Source: Actinomycetaceae bacterium (GTDB lineage: Bacteria > Actinomycetota > Actinomycetes > Actinomycetales > Actinomycetaceae). From it: a stretch of 64,000 bases of DNA. The stretch lies in the NCBI GenBank assembly GCA_030540715.1, contig JAUNVQ010000006.1, positions 48,048 through 112,047 on the forward strand, given 5' to 3'. The notes under the pieces were generated by a model. That model made no database searches, had not been told where the DNA came from, and saw only the letters and a list, made by a program, of their open reading frames with translations. The position numbers and the translations under genes were made by a program. Shown here one piece after another: positions 9,088-16,487 of the stretch; positions within the stretch are counted from its first letter, which is position 1, and each line of letters starts with the position of its first letter.

Positions 9088-10174
9088 GCCAATCCAGCCC
9101 TCGGGCAGGATTCCTTCAGGAGACCTTTCGGTTTATACCGCTTCAGACAATGAGACTGCGAAGCGCTACTCTTGCGTAAATGGACCAATCATCGGTGGGG
9201 AATCGGTGAACGTAACACCGGCAGGCACGCCCTCTGGAATGCCCCCAAGACGTTCACGTAAAAGCCGCAGATCTTCTTCACGCGGTGTTCGCATTGCCGT
9301 TATTTCAGTTGCATCATTGCTGATGGTTGTTCTTATTGCGGTTGGGGCGGTGGCGCTTTTTGGTTCCAACCAACAGTCAAAGACAGCAACATCCAAGCCA
9401 TCGCAAATGATCAGGGAGTCGCAGGGGCGCGCATCCGATAAGAAGGAAGACGTTGTATCAACGATGGCGGCACCAAAAGTTGATGTCGACAAAAAAGGTG
9501 ATTCCATTGTCAGTAAGCTCACGCAATCAGGTGGAACAGCACTTCGGGGCAAGACAGTGCTGGTTGATCCCGGACACAGTGGGGGAAGCATTCCCGGCCA
9601 CAACGTGCCAGATGGGCGCGGTGGTTTTAAAGTATGTAATAACAGTGGTACTGCCACCAATGATGGTTACCCCGAACATACGTTTAACTGGGATGTTGCC
9701 CAACGTTTGAAAGCCAAACTGGAAGCTGCTGGGGCAAAGGTCGTGATGACGCGCAACAATGATAGTGCTGCCGGTCCTTGCGTTGATGAGCGTGGAAAGA
9801 TGTCGGCGCAAGCTGACGTTGTGGTGTCAATCCACGCAAACGGCACAACAAATCCCGCGGTCAAAGGGTATTTTGCCTTGGTGTCGTCACCGCCACTCAA
9901 TGAAGCTCAGGGCCAGCCATCTGTGGATTTGGCGCAGTCTATTATGAGCGCTTTGGCAGCGCAGGGGTTTGCGGCATCGCCAAACTATCCTCAGGGTTTG
10001 ATGAAACGCAGTGATATTGCCGGGCTGAATTTTTCGGTAAAACCAGCGGTAATGATGGAGTTGGGCGAGATGCGAAACCCAGAAGAAGCAGCGGTGATGA
10101 AAACTGAGGCCGGGCGCGAACGCTATGCTGTGGCCCTGTTTAATGGCTTGGCAGATTGGGCAAAAACCCATTAG
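9071..10174 (+). CDS. N-acetylmuramoyl-L-alanine amidase (Amidase_3), membrane-anchored
   Basis: Zinc amidase that cleaves the bond between N-acetylmuramic acid and L-alanine in peptidoglycan. It has 367 residues: a disordered N-terminus, one transmembrane anchor (about 71-97), a Lys/Ser/Thr-rich stalk and an Amidase_3 domain (about 159-365). Zinc ligands fit 'VDPGHSG', the Glu of 'YPEHTFN' and 'SIHANG'; the catalytic Glu fits 'MMELGEM'. Organisation and motifs resemble mycobacterial Ami1 (Rv3717), though that one is secreted. ATG 9071 overlaps the JetD-like gene by 17 nt; a longer frame begins at 9059. Sharing a transcript with a condensin-type protein is unusual. Confidence 0.92.
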   Translation: MVDSTKPIQPSGRIPSGDLSVYTASDNETAKRYSCVNGPIIGGESVNVTPAGTPSGMPPRRSRKSRRSSSRGVRIAVISVASLLMVVLIAVGAVALFGSNQQSKTATSKPSQMIRESQGRASDKKEDVVSTMAAPKVDVDKKGDSIVSKLTQSGGTALRGKTVLVDPGHSGGSIPGHNVPDGRGGFKVCNNSGTATNDGYPEHTFNWDVAQRLKAKLEAAGAKVVMTRNNDSAAGPCVDERGKMSAQADVVVSIHANGTTNPAVKGYFALVSSPPLNEAQGQPSVDLAQSIMSALAAQGFAASPNYPQGLMKRSDIAGLNFSVKPAVMMELGEMRNPEEAAVMKTEAGRERYAVALFNGLADWAKTH

Positions 10175-10280
10175 TGGTATCACGTTGTGCTGGGGCAGAG
10201 CACTCAGTGATTTCATTTCGGAGGGCGGAGCTACTCGCATTTGTATAAGCGATATTGAACAGGGTAAAGTATTATCCGTT

Positions 10281-10356
10281 GCCACCTTAGCTCAGTCGGT
10301 AGAGCAATTCACTCGTAATGAATAGGTCGTGAGTTCGATTCTCACAGGTGGCTCCA
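10281..10356 (+). tRNA. tRNA-Thr (anticodon CGU)
   Basis: Full cloverleaf: acceptor GCCACCT/AGGTGGC, D-arm GCTC/GAGC, anticodon stem ATTCA/TGAAT with loop CTCGTAA (anticodon CGT at 10314-10316, reading ACG), T-arm GTGAG/CTCAC with loop TTCGATT, then T and an encoded CCA. A terminator follows at once. The accessory island begins on its 3' side, a common integration spot, although I found no duplicated tRNA 3' end downstream. Confidence 0.97.
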
Positions 10357-10363
10357 CTTAGAC

Positions 10364-10400
10364 GCCCATTTGGATACAAATAGTCCAGATGGGCTTTTTC
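10364..10400 (+). terminator. Rho-independent terminator of tRNA-Thr
   Basis: Stem GCCCATTTGGA / TCCAGATGGGC (11 bp with one G-T wobble) followed by TTTTTCTTT, 8 nt after the tRNA end. Confidence 0.9.
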
Positions 10401-10401
10401 T

Positions 10402-10830
10402 TTGTCAGCGCTGGTTTTCATGGGGTTAGTAGGCTTGTGAGCCTCGTTTGCGGGGGCTATTGAGGACTCTCTAACGGGTTCCAGACGTCAAAAAGGCTCA
10501 ACTGATTCCTTCCGCACGGTTGCCATCAAAAGGTATAGTGTTCCGTCAAAAAGTATGGGTGTTTCCGTCAAAAGGTATGCCTTGAAAAAACTCCCTAAAA
10601 CGATTGAGCTACTCCTTACGGGCTCCACCAGGTCATGGGCGTGTAGATGAAACAAGAACCGACTTATCCGTTTCTTTGCTCGCTTCTTGGTAGTGAAAGC
10701 TGTTGGACTTACCGCACCTACGTCCTAAGGTGTTACGTACGTAACAAGTTTTACAATACGGATGCGAAGCCCATATTCCCTGTATCGCATCCCTCCACAC
10801 TCAAGTGGTCAAACAGGAAGGAATAGACTG
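10402..10830 (+). other. Gene-free junction of the accessory island
   Basis: No gene is visible between the tRNA terminator and the toxin-like gene. The stretch contains the triple short repeat described separately, and the palindrome TTACGTACGTAA at about 10733-10744. It looks like residue of past insertions. Confidence 0.55.
10522..10580 (+). repeat. Three tandem copies of a CRTCAAAARGTATR motif
   Basis: Copies at 10522-10538 (CATCAAAAGGTATAG core), 10541-10558 (CGTCAAAAAGTATGG) and 10562-10580 (CGTCAAAAGGTATGC), spaced about 20 nt apart. Repeated short motifs like this can be transposase- or integrase-binding sites at an insertion-sequence end, but no transposase gene is present. Confidence 0.6.
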
Positions 10831-11329
10831 ATGAAAAGTAGAGTATTGAAAGCTGTAGTGGCTTCCCTAGCCATGTTGATGGGCTCTGCATTAGGTATAG
10901 TACCTAGTTTCGCTGACTCGAATGTTGGCGGGGACCTAACGTCTGTAGGTGAAAACACCTATGCTCATGCCTCTGCGTTGCCTGAGCGTTCAATTCCCTG
11001 CACTCCACTCGGGTCGCTAACCCCCATGAATGTGCAGGCAATTGATTCCCCCGAGATCGTACCGATGTGTGGTGGAGGTAGAATTCCAGCTACCATCGCT
11101 GGCTTCCGGGTTTCACCTCATGCAGCATCACGCATGGCCGAGAGGAATATCTCTACTTCTCAGGTTCACGCTACCTTGACTAAAAGGATGCAAATATTAC
11201 GATTCGGAGCATAGGAACCATCCCTATTATCGCCGTAACGTAGTGGTTGCCACAGGGGGGAATACTATTCTCACGGTTTATATCTCCCCTAGTGGTCTGC
11301 CTAGGCGTTTTCAACCTATCATGTACTAG
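10831..11329 (+). pseudogene. Secreted DUF4258-like toxin-type protein, frameshifted
   Basis: ATG 10831 has a good ribosome site (GGAAGGAA, 8 nt). It begins with a signal peptide (basic start, hydrophobic core, 'SFADS' cleavage region near residue 29). The first frame ends at the TAG of 11212-11214, soon after 'HAASRMAERNIS', which looks like the start of a DUF4258-type fold. From about 11195 the +1 frame continues sensibly with 'YYDSEHRNHPYYRRN', 'NTILTVYISPSGLPRR' and stops at 11327-11329. One extra A at about 11194 explains both frames. DUF4258-type domains occur as C-terminal ends of polymorphic toxins; toxicity here is inference. It may be truly broken or a sequencing error. Confidence 0.66.
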
Positions 11330-11337
11330 GAGATGAA

Positions 11338-12192
11338 TTGGCTTCAGCAATCTTGATTAGTTTCGTAGTTGGTAAGCCGTATAATGACGGCACTGGCGGG
11401 GCTTTGATCTCCATTCAGGCATCTGGACCATCCGGATATTGGCAGTTTTGCGCAGTGACAGAATCTCGGAGTTTAGTTTGGCAAATCCGTGAAATGACTG
11501 TATGGAGCGACCTAGCGAACCAGGGTTCTGGTTTCAGTGATGAAGATATGGAGCTAGCGAGTTTCGTTCCTCTCGAGGGAGGTTTTGAGCTGGCTCTTAT
11601 GTCGACACCCAAAGGATTCGCTATCGAGGCTCGTGAAGACGCTCGAAAACTCGATCTTCGTAGACACACACGTATTCACGTTAGCCCGGAGGAAATTACG
11701 AGATTCGTGGACGGAATGCTTGCATGTAGCTGTGGCGATTGCATGGAGGTGACTATCGGCGAGATTGATTATTTCGCGGAGACGAACCCTGAATCAGTTC
11801 CGATGGTTCGGGTATTCCGAGACGGTTTGGTTGAACTACGTAATCAACCCGGACAATTTGTTGGCTTATCTATAAATCTCGATGATTTGAGCTTTGTGCG
11901 AGATATTCTACAGAGTACTTCTGCGAGATTGACTAGTGCCGATGGATGGAGTGAACCAAGCAAGCAGACATATTGGTGTCCATCAGCGGCTTTGCGTCTA
12001 GAAGCGACGATTATTACCGATCCTGAATCCTTGCAAAGACATCTTGAGCTCACGGTTTGTACATCTGAACATGGCGCTTTATGGACCGTGCCTATGGCGT
12101 GTTCTGAGGCTATGGAGAGTATAGATAGCTTTAGTAAAGATTCAGAATCGGTGGTCCTTTACGGCCGGGTACTTCCGGCTCTGCCAGTTTAG
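11338..12192 (+). CDS. Hypothetical protein, possible partner of the toxin-like gene
   Basis: Not recognised. 284 residues, soluble and acidic, no signal peptide or membrane segment. A TTG start at 11338 has AGGAGATGAA directly upstream, and the gene begins 8 nt after the restored stop of the toxin-like gene, so the two look co-transcribed. Notable parts are 'CSCGDC' near residue 129 and two segments with similar phrasing ('VWSDLANQGSGFSDED' and 'LSINLDDLSFVRDI') that could mark a duplicated fold. The position immediately after a secreted toxin-like protein suggests an immunity protein, but nothing in the sequence proves it. Confidence 0.6.
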   Translation: MASAILISFVVGKPYNDGTGGALISIQASGPSGYWQFCAVTESRSLVWQIREMTVWSDLANQGSGFSDEDMELASFVPLEGGFELALMSTPKGFAIEAREDARKLDLRRHTRIHVSPEEITRFVDGMLACSCGDCMEVTIGEIDYFAETNPESVPMVRVFRDGLVELRNQPGQFVGLSINLDDLSFVRDILQSTSARLTSADGWSEPSKQTYWCPSAALRLEATIITDPESLQRHLELTVCTSEHGALWTVPMACSEAMESIDSFSKDSESVVLYGRVLPALPV

Positions 12193-12392
12193 TGACACTC
12201 ATGGATATTGTCGGTCTGCTCAACTCAGACAAGTTGTCACACATGTAAGTTTGAGTCGATCAGATGCTTGGCTTGATTAGGGTGTTACTTCCAATTTTGA
12301 TTGCGAGTAACCCCTTTCGAGTTAATGCGCAATATCATGTGAGTCATAAGGCAGAGTCCTTTCTAGCCGTGCACCTGTTGCATTGCTGCTAG

Positions 12393-12620
12393 CTCTCCAG
12401 CGGGCAAATCCGCCACGGTAACCACCCGGTGCTCTCGTGGATGGTCGACAACATTCACGTGCGCACAGACCCAGCCGGCAACATCAAACCCGACAAACAA
12501 CGCTCCACCGAGAAAATCGACGGCGTCGTCGCCACCATCATGGCTTTAGATTGTGCCATCAGGGGCGGCGGACAAACAAACGGGAGCGTGTACGACGGGC
12601 GCGGACTACTCGTGTTCTAG
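12393..12620 (+). pseudogene. C-terminal fragment of a phage terminase large subunit
   Basis: The reading frame carries 'GQIRHGNHPVLSWMVDN', 'VRTDPAGNIKPDK', 'EKIDGVVATIMALD' and 'GSVYDGRGLLVF', the characteristic end of HK97/TerL-type terminase large subunits (nuclease domain C-terminus). Only about the last 75 residues remain; an in-frame TAG lies at 12390-12392 and no start or upstream part is visible. The base composition is clearly more GC-rich than the surroundings, as expected for imported phage DNA. Its stop overlaps the stop of the convergent Abi gene inside one CTAG. Confidence 0.85.
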
Positions 12621-13390
12621 GGACGCAGCTTGCGTATGGCTTTAACGCGTGAATTAGCGATGATCCACTGTGCAGCATCAGGATCAATGCGGGCTGCGGT
12701 GTTTTTTAACGCGGCAGCGTAGGCATCGAGCCGTTTGGTCTCAGCCGTTGTCGGTGCTGCCTCGAGAATCAACGGTTCTTGATGTGAAGCCCGATTACGT
12801 AGCTCGCGGATGAGCTCTACGTCAGATTCAAAGTCGGCTCGGTTGCGACTTCGGTAGTGGGGCATGCCTCCGTTATCGAGATTGACGAGTGCTTTCCAGA
12901 TGGTGACCTCATGGCGCGGGGTCAACAAGAAGCGCCAGTTGTCGAATGAGAGTTCTGCGATCACTTGATCTGGGGTAGCTACCCGTCCGCGTTTTTTGAG
13001 CCGGCGTTCGACTTTGGCTACGGAGTTTTGGAAAGGACCGTTGAAGTGGTAGCGGTTAGTCGCGTGATACCAGTCGGGATGGCTATAGTCTCTGGTAAGG
13101 CGGTCGTGGATGAAGTTACGGAGGAGTACCTCGACGTGGCCGAAATCTTCCAATAGCGCCTTGGATAATCTGGTGTTCCAGATGTAGAGAAGGTCCGGCC
13201 TTGCAGCGGCCGCGTAGCGGTGTAGCCGTGGTGCAGAGAACCAACTCTCCAAATAGCCCAAGCTCGCTTCCGCCTCAGGGGTGTGGTAGTCTAGAGAGCA
13301 GAAAGCCTCGGATTGGTCAATGTCGTGAAACATCGATACACCGCCGGGGCTATTGCTTTGTCCCACAGCTTCCTGGTTGTGTTCACTCAT
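12617..13390 (-). CDS. Abi_2-family abortive infection protein
   Basis: 257 residues of the AbiD/AbiF (Abi_2) family: 'YLESWFSAPRLHRY' in the N-terminal part, 'LFDW'-type middle replaced by 'IAELSFDNWRFLL', and near residue 198 the family signature 'LRNRASHQEPL'. The last gives the R-x4-H pattern of HEPN-type RNases ('RNRASH'), so RNA cleavage in response to phage is a plausible mechanism (inference from the family). The start ATG overlaps the stop of the upstream gene by 4 nt, meaning translational coupling. Its stop overlaps that of the terminase fragment. The pair sits in an island beside a tRNA, the usual setting for defence genes. Confidence 0.82.
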   Translation of the reverse strand: MSEHNQEAVGQSNSPGGVSMFHDIDQSEAFCSLDYHTPEAEASLGYLESWFSAPRLHRYAAAARPDLLYIWNTRLSKALLEDFGHVEVLLRNFIHDRLTRDYSHPDWYHATNRYHFNGPFQNSVAKVERRLKKRGRVATPDQVIAELSFDNWRFLLTPRHEVTIWKALVNLDNGGMPHYRSRNRADFESDVELIRELRNRASHQEPLILEAAPTTAETKRLDAYAAALKNTAARIDPDAAQWIIANSRVKAIRKLRP

Positions 13391-14064
13391 CGGCTTTCTC
13401 TATCACGCGAGAACCACTTTAACTGCGAGGCATCTTCAAGAAGAGCTTCTGAAGTCCAGACCTTATTCATCGGTCCTTGACGAGACGGCAAGTAATTATG
13501 CGCGTACTGGTATGAGCCGTGGTGGTCAAAGGGTTTCACAATGAAGCAGCGCCCACCAGATTGGCTGAAAACGTTCGGCACCCATTCCTCGATATGCCCA
13601 CCGTCAAGGATGAAACCAGCGTAAGAAGCCACAACGATTGATTTATTGGCAACCAGAAAGTCAGTGTCTTCCTGGCTCACGCGCCAATGTCCCGTCACGC
13701 GCAGGGTTCCATCAACTATCTGCTCCCAGGTATCAGCAGAAACGTTACTATTGACTTCGTCAAGGACATCTTTGCATCGCCCCCATGTTGCATCGAAAAA
13801 CAGAGAGGGACGAGCTTTCTGTTTTTCAACCCCCATCGAGCAGACTAGAGCTTTCTGTCCATCTTCAACCATCAAGGGACGGTTTCGAGCAGACGACAAG
13901 TATCCAATGTCCCAGCCTGAATACTGTTGATTTCGCTGATTAGCGCCATCTGGAAATACCGAAATGAGATTGAGATCGATGAGTTTACTCATCGTATTAG
14001 AACCAACACCCAGGATTTGCTTGGCGGTTTCAAAGCCGTAAACGGCGTTATCAAAACTGTGCAT
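13387..14064 (-). CDS. Unknown partner of the Abi protein, N-terminal HTH-like region
   Basis: 225 residues, first gene of the two-gene Abi operon (4-nt ATGA overlap). The N-terminus 'GFETAKQILGVGSNTMSKLIDLNLIS' looks like a winged or MerR-type helix-turn-helix. The remainder is not recognised; it includes a hydrophobic strand pair around 'SIVVASYAGFILDGG' and an aromatic C-terminus. By analogy with other two-gene Abi modules it may be the repressor, sensor or antitoxin of the RNase-like partner, but I see no known antitoxin signature. About 190 nt of promoter space lies upstream. Confidence 0.68.
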   Translation of the reverse strand: MHSFDNAVYGFETAKQILGVGSNTMSKLIDLNLISVFPDGANQRNQQYSGWDIGYLSSARNRPLMVEDGQKALVCSMGVEKQKARPSLFFDATWGRCKDVLDEVNSNVSADTWEQIVDGTLRVTGHWRVSQEDTDFLVANKSIVVASYAGFILDGGHIEEWVPNVFSQSGGRCFIVKPFDHHGSYQYAHNYLPSRQGPMNKVWTSEALLEDASQLKWFSRDRESR

Positions 14065-14251
14065 AACAGCATGCCTCTCTGTGCAGGTAGCACCTGATAC
14101 GTGCTACGTGACTAATTCTTTCGTTTGAATTCGGTTTACTAGTTGTCTAGCGAACCGCTCCAATAGCAAGTAGACCATATTTCGAACAGCATGTCAAGCA
14201 AGAGTAGGCAGATTCACCTAGTCTCAATTTGTAGGTGGTAAAGCAGCAAGA

Positions 14252-14488
14252 ATGTCGATGGTCTTGGCGGTTGTTCCTTCGCAGGACTACGACGAGTGTT
14301 ACTTCATGATTCTTGCACCAAAGGAGGAGCAGCCCGCCTTCGAGTTCCTGACGAAGCACTTCTCCTGTCGATACGAGCAGGGGATAAATGGTTCCTTGCG
14401 AGATTTTCTTACCGATGTTCTATTCATGCTTCTGGATGTCTCTGAGAACATTTTCATTTCTAAAAAGACTGCAAGAAGGTGGGTGTAA
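14252..14488 (+). CDS. Small hypothetical protein
   Basis: 78 residues, not recognised. It starts at ATG 14252 after 'gcagcaaga' (weak ribosome site). Sequence is mixed, with an amphipathic C-terminal half ('LRDFLTDVLFMLLD'). It ends in TAA immediately before the ATG of the next small gene, so the two appear to be one unit. It is transcribed divergently from the Abi cassette, across a 187-nt gap, and could be an accessory gene of it. No function can be assigned. Confidence 0.5.
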   Translation: MSMVLAVVPSQDYDECYFMILAPKEEQPAFEFLTKHFSCRYEQGINGSLRDFLTDVLFMLLDVSENIFISKKTARRWV

Positions 14489-14776
14489 ATGGGCGACATA
14501 GATGTGCTGAGACGGGTCTATGGCCAGCTGACGCTCACTGATATCGTAAAGGCACGTGAGCGCGAACTGAAGGACGAAACATACAAAGCTCTTGCGAATT
14601 CTGGTCTCTATTCGTGGGTGGACATTCCCCTTTTATATCCTGATACAGATGATGATGATGAAACTGGGTGCTCAGATTACTCCAACGACGTGCCATCGAG
14701 CAGCGATTCGAGTGAGACACCGAGTGTAAAGAATCGGGTGCGCCGGATTCTAAGACTTCTCTCCTGGCGTGTGTAG
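14489..14776 (+). CDS. Small hypothetical protein with acidic Ser/Asp-rich tail
   Basis: 95 residues, not recognised. ATG 14489 directly abuts the stop of the preceding small gene. The N-terminal part is helical ('VLRRVYGQLTLTDIVKARERELKD'). Residues 52-78 are Asp/Ser-rich ('DTDDDDE' and 'SSSDSSE') and the end is basic ('VKNRVRRILRLL'). Likely part of the same mobile region. Confidence 0.48.
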   Translation: MGDIDVLRRVYGQLTLTDIVKARERELKDETYKALANSGLYSWVDIPLLYPDTDDDDETGCSDYSNDVPSSSDSSETPSVKNRVRRILRLLSWRV

Positions 14777-15193
14777 GAGGTGGGTGCATGAGAACCGCGA
14801 TTTTGCACCCATCCAGTCTGGTTTTGCACCCACGCAGCCCCTTGTATCCAAATCAGTCACTAAACATCCGAAACTCCGTTGTATCGTTATATAGTCATGT
14901 AGTGATAAATCATTTGATGCTGTTACACGCACCCACACACTTTTTTGCTGCTAGGCTGAGCATAGCAAATGCCAGCACTCAGCCCTGTGAGAATATCACG
15001 TTTTATGCTGAAGATAAGTAAAGAAATGGCTTCCAGGGTATAACACAGATCAATCATTTATGAATGGGAAGGTCTGTCACACGCAATTTGTACTGTCAGA
15101 TTGGATGATATTCCCAAAAACAGTTGTGACAGCGTATCCTAAAGATACGTAGCACAATGTAAGTGCCACAAGAATTTAGGTAGGAGAAAACCA
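14777..15193 (+). other. Gene-free right flank of the island
   Basis: No gene or clear repeat is visible. Core-chromosome genes resume after it, so a former attachment site could lie here, but no copy of the tRNA-Thr 3' end was found. Confidence 0.5.
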
Positions 15194-15757
15194 ATGACCG
15201 ACAACTACAACCCACAGGCGCAATCCCCTCAAGAGCCAACACAGCCAAAAACCGCTACGCCCCCTCCACCAGAAGCCAACCAGGTGGAATCGGCTTCGAT
15301 CGAACGTAGTCAAGAACAACCTCAGCATCATCAGAGGCCCAACGGTCAATCGCACATGGGGCAACCGCAGACCTCGCCCTCAGCTCAACCTCAGTCCGCT
15401 CAGGCCCAGTCTGGACAGCAGCCCTACGGCCAACAACAATATGGGCAACCCCAGTACGGACAGCAGCCCTACGGCCAACCTCAGTACGGGCAGGCCTCAG
15501 GGGGATACCCTGTCCCCGTCGGTGCTGTTCAGAAGTCTCGCATGGTGGCGGGACTTCTTGGCATACTGTTGCCCGGATTTGCTGCACATAATTTCTATTT
15601 AGGCTTTACCGGGAAGGCTGTTTTGCAGTTGGTCCTCAATATCTTCACCTTAGGTATTGCTTCGTTATGGCCATTTGTCGAGGGTATTATTTACCTCGTC
15701 AATAAAAACGACCCGAAGTGGTCGGTAGATGCCGATAACATTCCGCTTCGAGATTAG
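15194..15757 (+). CDS. TM2 domain membrane protein with Gln/Tyr/Pro-rich N-terminus
   Basis: 187 residues. Residues 1-110 are low complexity with near-tandem 'PYGQQ' and 'QYGQP' units. The C-terminal TM2 domain (about 115-180) has two membrane helices separated by a short turn: 'KSRMVAGLLGILLPGFAAHNFYLG' carries the typical Gly/His/Phe/Tyr pattern and the second helix follows 'LGIASLWPFVEGI'. TM2 proteins are common in Actinomycetota; their role is poorly known. Start supported by TAGGAG 8 nt upstream. Confidence 0.87.
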   Translation: MTDNYNPQAQSPQEPTQPKTATPPPPEANQVESASIERSQEQPQHHQRPNGQSHMGQPQTSPSAQPQSAQAQSGQQPYGQQQYGQPQYGQQPYGQPQYGQASGGYPVPVGAVQKSRMVAGLLGILLPGFAAHNFYLGFTGKAVLQLVLNIFTLGIASLWPFVEGIIYLVNKNDPKWSVDADNIPLRD

Positions 15758-16011
15758 TGTTAATTGATTTCACTTGGTGGCATCTACCCCCATTCTTGAA
15801 AAAAGTATGAGTTAGTATTGACAAGAACGATATTTTCAAGGGGTGGGTGCCACTTTATTTTTGCTCTTTCGATACAATCCTGTTCAAAAGAAAACGGGTT
15901 CACAATATTGAAACATTGTCGTTGCGTGGATGCTTACCGAAAGACCATTCTTGTAAAACAGTGGAGGTAAGTTTGCGATGAAGCAGATTCCTACGAATGA
16001 AAGATCTTTTC

Positions 16012-16381
16012 ATGATTATTACAACCACACCAACTGTAGAAGGCCATCCCGTTACCCAATATTTAGGTATTGTCAATGGTGAGACAATTGCTGGTATCAA
16101 TATTATGAGAGATATTGGTGCTGGATTTCGCAATGCCTTTTGGGGGGCGCTTCGAAGATTACGAGCAAGAGCTTGTTCAGGCTCGTGATAGTTCATTAGC
16201 TAAGATATCTCAACGAGCAGAACAGATCGGTGCACAGGGTATAGTGGGCTTTCGTTTCGATTACGAGGTACTTGGTCAAGGAAATATGCTGATGGTTGTT
16301 GCCACCAGAACAGCTGTGAGATTTAACGAGATGCAACTGGGTAGCCATGGTGCAGGTTTCGTACTCATTCGGCTTACATGA
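16012..16381 (+). pseudogene. UPF0145 (YbjQ family) protein, frameshifted at TTTTGGGGGG
   Basis: The family normally has about 107 residues. Here '[11 protein letters not shown]', '[12 protein letters not shown]' and '[12 protein letters not shown]' lie in one frame, while '[11 protein letters not shown]', 'AQGIVGFRFDYEVLG' and 'MLMVVATRTAV' continue in the next. The switch is at TTTTGGGGGG (16138-16147): removing one base restores a complete UPF0145 sequence with nothing else lost. YbjQ proteins form pentamers and are described as possible metal-binding proteins. A recent disruption, slippage at the homopolymer or a base-call error are all possible. A short extra tail follows the family end. 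Confidence 0.85.
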
Positions 16382-16432
16382 GTGCTCAGTTGCCAGGCAG
16401 GGCAAGTAGATTGAGTGTTTTTATATAAAACA

Positions 16433-16464
16433 GTGCCCGCACCACTTAATGGTGGTGCGGGCAC
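16433..16464 (-). terminator. Terminator of the VWA surface-protein gene
   Basis: Perfect 13-bp stem GTGCCCGCACCAC / GTGGTGCGGGCAC with a 6-nt loop. Read on the minus strand it is followed by TGTTTTATATAAAA, so it ends the gene at 16488-17759. It also faces the UPF0145 gene. Confidence 0.87.
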
Positions 16465-16487
16465 CGTGTGAAATATTCAGAGGTGAA

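Noticed and set aside
12437..12652. Arg-rich 71-codon frame overlapping the terminase fragment
   Set aside because: It is the shifted frame of the GC-rich terminase sequence; the other frame carries the clear TerL motifs.
12617..13390. An AbiF-type RNA antitoxin next to the Abi_2 gene
   Set aside because: Some Abi_2 genes are paired with a structured RNA, but the space upstream is occupied by a coding gene and I saw no matching structure in the 187-nt promoter gap.
10281..14776. An intact prophage in the island
   Set aside because: Only the last 75 or so codons of a terminase gene are present; no integrase, capsid, portal or lysis gene, and no duplicated tRNA end was found.
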